Below the pieces are notes generated by a model, which was given only the letters and a program-made list of their open reading frames with translations, was not told the origin of the DNA and did not search any database. From Bdellovibrionales bacterium Ga0074137 (GTDB taxonomy: Bacteria > Bdellovibrionota > Bdellovibrionia > Bdellovibrionales > JAMPXM01), in contig LNDT01000025.1 of the NCBI GenBank assembly GCA_001464715.1, positions 150,612 to 192,362 of the forward strand: DNA of 41,751 bases, given 5' to 3'. Each line of letters begins with the position of its first letter. The first letter of the stretch is position 1. Of this stretch, positions 40,235 to 41,751 are shown in pieces. The translations under genes were made by a program, and so were the position numbers.

Positions 40235-41674
40235 ATGAAAAAACTGTTCATCTCATTTTTGTCAGCGGTAGTTTGCCAATCGGCGTCGGCGCAAGTCTGT
40301 AGCACAGACGAATTTGTATTCGACTACTTTGGCAAGTATCAGTGCAAGTTGGGCGGCACCCCAGAGGCTTGCGCCGTTATTTCCAAGGGTGCTCTCTCGG
40401 GAATGCTTGGCGTCGCGGGCTATATTGGCGGAGAAAAACTGGGTGCTGCGGTCGGCACGAAACTTGGCGACCGAGAGGCTCGGATACGAGCTGAGATTTC
40501 TGACTCATTATTTGATCGGCCGAAGATCAGCCAAGTTCATTCGGAATGGAATAAAGCTTTCGCCGCCGCTCGAAAAGGCCAGCAGTATAGCGGCAATCTC
40601 GGAAGTCTGGCGAACGATTCGCGGTGGGCTCTGTTTGATGGACTTTCTGCAGACGCAACACAAAAGCGACTTGATTCTGAATTCCTTGAGAAGCGAGGTC
40701 GACTGCAACTTCACATGGAAGGAAAGAGGGTTTTGACTTCGGTTGAACTCGAGAAACTGCAACTTGAAATGAACGACATTTTCGAAAGAGCAAAGAGCCA
40801 TCTCTTTCAGAAGCTAACAGCTAGAAAGTATCGTTGGATGCGGGCGGGACTAAAAGGGTCAAAGCTTACTGGCGCTCGAGTCGGCAAGGTAGGATTAGGA
40901 ACTCTGGCCGCAGTCGTAACTCCTGGTGCGGAGCTTGTTCAAAATGAGCGACTCTTTAGTAAATGTGTCTCCCGAGATGATTGGTTTTCGAATCGCGGCG
41001 ACAATGAACTGCTTAAAAGCTTCATTGATATCGACAATGACTGCGCAATGGACGTCAAAGACGCCAAATTAAATGAACTTATCGAGATGTTCCCTGATGA
41101 GAGGGATGAGTTCTTCAATAAATGCCCAAGTTGCTGCGCGATGATGCAAAGACGAAATCGTCAGCTCACCGAAAAAATTGATCGCGAGAACCCCACCGTT
41201 GTTATCGATGAAAGTAGCTGTGGTGTTGACTCGATGACAGCCGAAGTTATTTTAAATGGTCATCGGTATCGACATAGCTACAAAAAAGGAAACGGGCAGT
41301 ACGAACTGACAACGGGGCTCATTCCGAACAACGACGATATCAATAGTAACAATCAGATGAAAATCGGCATTACCAATGATGGACACCTGACGAATCCATC
41401 AATTAGCAATGTGAACGGCGGAATAATATCGTCGCAGTTCGGTAACGACAATGTGCCGACTAAAATGACCCAATGGTATGACTCGCTCAAAGGTAAACAA
41501 AGCCCACCGGCGAGCTCTCAAGATTTGGCTGACACAAGACAGGTTCAATATTCCGTTGCTGAACAAATCAAGGCTGCGAACCTTTCTTTCCGGTCGATCA
41601 AGAGTTTCTGTGAAAACTCTCGCAGAAAGCCTGGAGCACCGGGCTCAGCTAAATCTCAAGACGTTATCCAGTAG
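40235..41674 (+). CDS. large exported cysteine-containing protein of unknown function
   Basis: About 479 residues. A signal peptide (MKKLFISFLSAVVCQSASAQ) is cut after ASA. Mature features are three early cysteines (VCSTDEF, YQCKLGG, EACAVI) and a glycine/alanine-rich helix ISKGALSGMLGVAGYIGGEKL. A charged helical middle (HSEWNKAFAAARKGQ to FERAKSHLFQKL) and a second small hydrophobic stretch (VGKVGLGTLAAVVTPG) follow. KCPSCCAMMQRR then gives a three-cysteine cluster, followed by an Asn/Ser-rich low-complexity C-terminal part (NNDDINSNNQ, NPSISNVNGG). ATG at 40235 gives the clean signal; TTG at 40223 would add four residues. Two hydrophobic Gly-rich segments could insert into membranes. No family was recognised. 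Confidence 0.65.
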   Translation: MKKLFISFLSAVVCQSASAQVCSTDEFVFDYFGKYQCKLGGTPEACAVISKGALSGMLGVAGYIGGEKLGAAVGTKLGDREARIRAEISDSLFDRPKISQVHSEWNKAFAAARKGQQYSGNLGSLANDSRWALFDGLSADATQKRLDSEFLEKRGRLQLHMEGKRVLTSVELEKLQLEMNDIFERAKSHLFQKLTARKYRWMRAGLKGSKLTGARVGKVGLGTLAAVVTPGAELVQNERLFSKCVSRDDWFSNRGDNELLKSFIDIDNDCAMDVKDAKLNELIEMFPDERDEFFNKCPSCCAMMQRRNRQLTEKIDRENPTVVIDESSCGVDSMTAEVILNGHRYRHSYKKGNGQYELTTGLIPNNDDINSNNQMKIGITNDGHLTNPSISNVNGGIISSQFGNDNVPTKMTQWYDSLKGKQSPPASSQDLADTRQVQYSVAEQIKAANLSFRSIKSFCENSRRKPGAPGSAKSQDVIQ

Positions 41675-41714
41675 TCTCGGTGCGAGGGGCTTTCGCGGCC
41701 CACGTTTCAATTCT

Positions 41715-41751
41715 GATATCAGATATCCGATATCTAGATATCCGATATCGG
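41715..41751. repeat. array of five GATATC palindromes at the window edge
   Basis: GATATC begins at 41715, 41722, 41729, 41737 and 41744, with 7, 7, 8 and 7 bases between starts. Within this, AGATATCCGATATC is repeated exactly at 41721-41734 and 41736-41749. GATATCTAGATATC (41729-41742) and CCGATATCGG (41742-41751) are perfect palindromes. It may continue beyond the window. It could be a protein-binding array or a terminator-like structure after the exported-protein gene. It is not a CRISPR. Confidence 0.7.

Noticed and set aside
41715-41751. CRISPR repeats
   Set aside because: The units are 6-14 bp palindromes with 1-2 bp between them; there are no spacers and no cas genes.

Overview
The window looks like a chromosomal segment of a Gram-negative bacterium of the Bdellovibrionota / former delta-proteobacterial type. 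This is inference. It rests on an LPS-making, rod-shaped cell plan (lpxC, kdsA, lptF, mreCD-mrdA-rodA), many small exported or lipid-anchored proteins of unknown function, a receiver-DnaJ fusion, a RAYT-type transposase of the kind seen in those genomes, and frequent GTG/TTG starts. No rRNA, tRNA, CRISPR array, phage module or complete insertion sequence was seen. Gene density is very high.

Layout. 0-1.7 kb: 3' part of ruvA and complete ruvB (Holliday-junction branch migration). 1.7-2.5 kb: a lone RAYT/IS200-like transposase gene, followed by about 420 bp without a convincing gene. 2.9-3.8 kb: an outer-membrane barrel and a small lipoprotein, convergent. 4.1-7.3 kb: lpxC, alanine dehydrogenase and a minimal comEC that overlaps the end of ald. 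7.5-11.2 kb: a promoter region with an inverted pair of DnaA-box-like sites, then a TPR lipoprotein coupled by ATGA to a LysM protein, then dprA. 11.1-14.2 kb (minus): glycosyltransferase, kdsA and lptF, an LPS-related group. 14.3-17.1 kb: a pseudo-receiver protein facing a large receiver-DUF4388/PATAN-like-DnaJ-TPR protein. 17.2-19 kb: thioredoxin and a sulfatase-fold enzyme. 19-24.6 kb (minus): mreC-mreD-mrdA-rodA, each overlapping the next by 1-4 nt, then a cytochrome P460-like gene; mreB is absent here. 24.7-31 kb (plus): ppiD-like foldase, two translationally coupled twitch-type radical SAM proteins, GTP-dependent PEP carboxykinase and a strong terminator. 31-41.7 kb: a mosaic of small exported proteins (a [2Fe-2S] ferredoxin-like protein, lipoproteins, a PPC-domain lipoprotein, a putative exported 2OG/Fe(II)-type oxygenase), an acetyltransferase, an RlmI-type methyltransferase, and a thioredoxin-like/chemotaxis-receptor pair.

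How the genes work together. The clearest module is envelope growth: LpxC and KdsA make lipid A and Kdo, LptF helps export LPS, MreC/MreD/PBP2/RodA run lateral wall synthesis, and the PpiD-like foldase and LysM protein act in the periplasm. ComEC and DprA hint at DNA uptake. RuvAB and DprA handle recombination. Ald and PckG link alanine and oxaloacetate to central carbon flow, which would suit a cell living on amino acids.

The least explained and most interesting parts are the tandem radical SAM pair, the receiver-DnaJ protein with its pseudo-receiver neighbour, the two back-to-back hairpins after pckG that lie inside the ferredoxin-like reading frame, the exported oxygenase-like protein, the paired DnaA-box-like sites at 7.55 kb, and a structured gene-free stretch at 40.0-40.2 kb.
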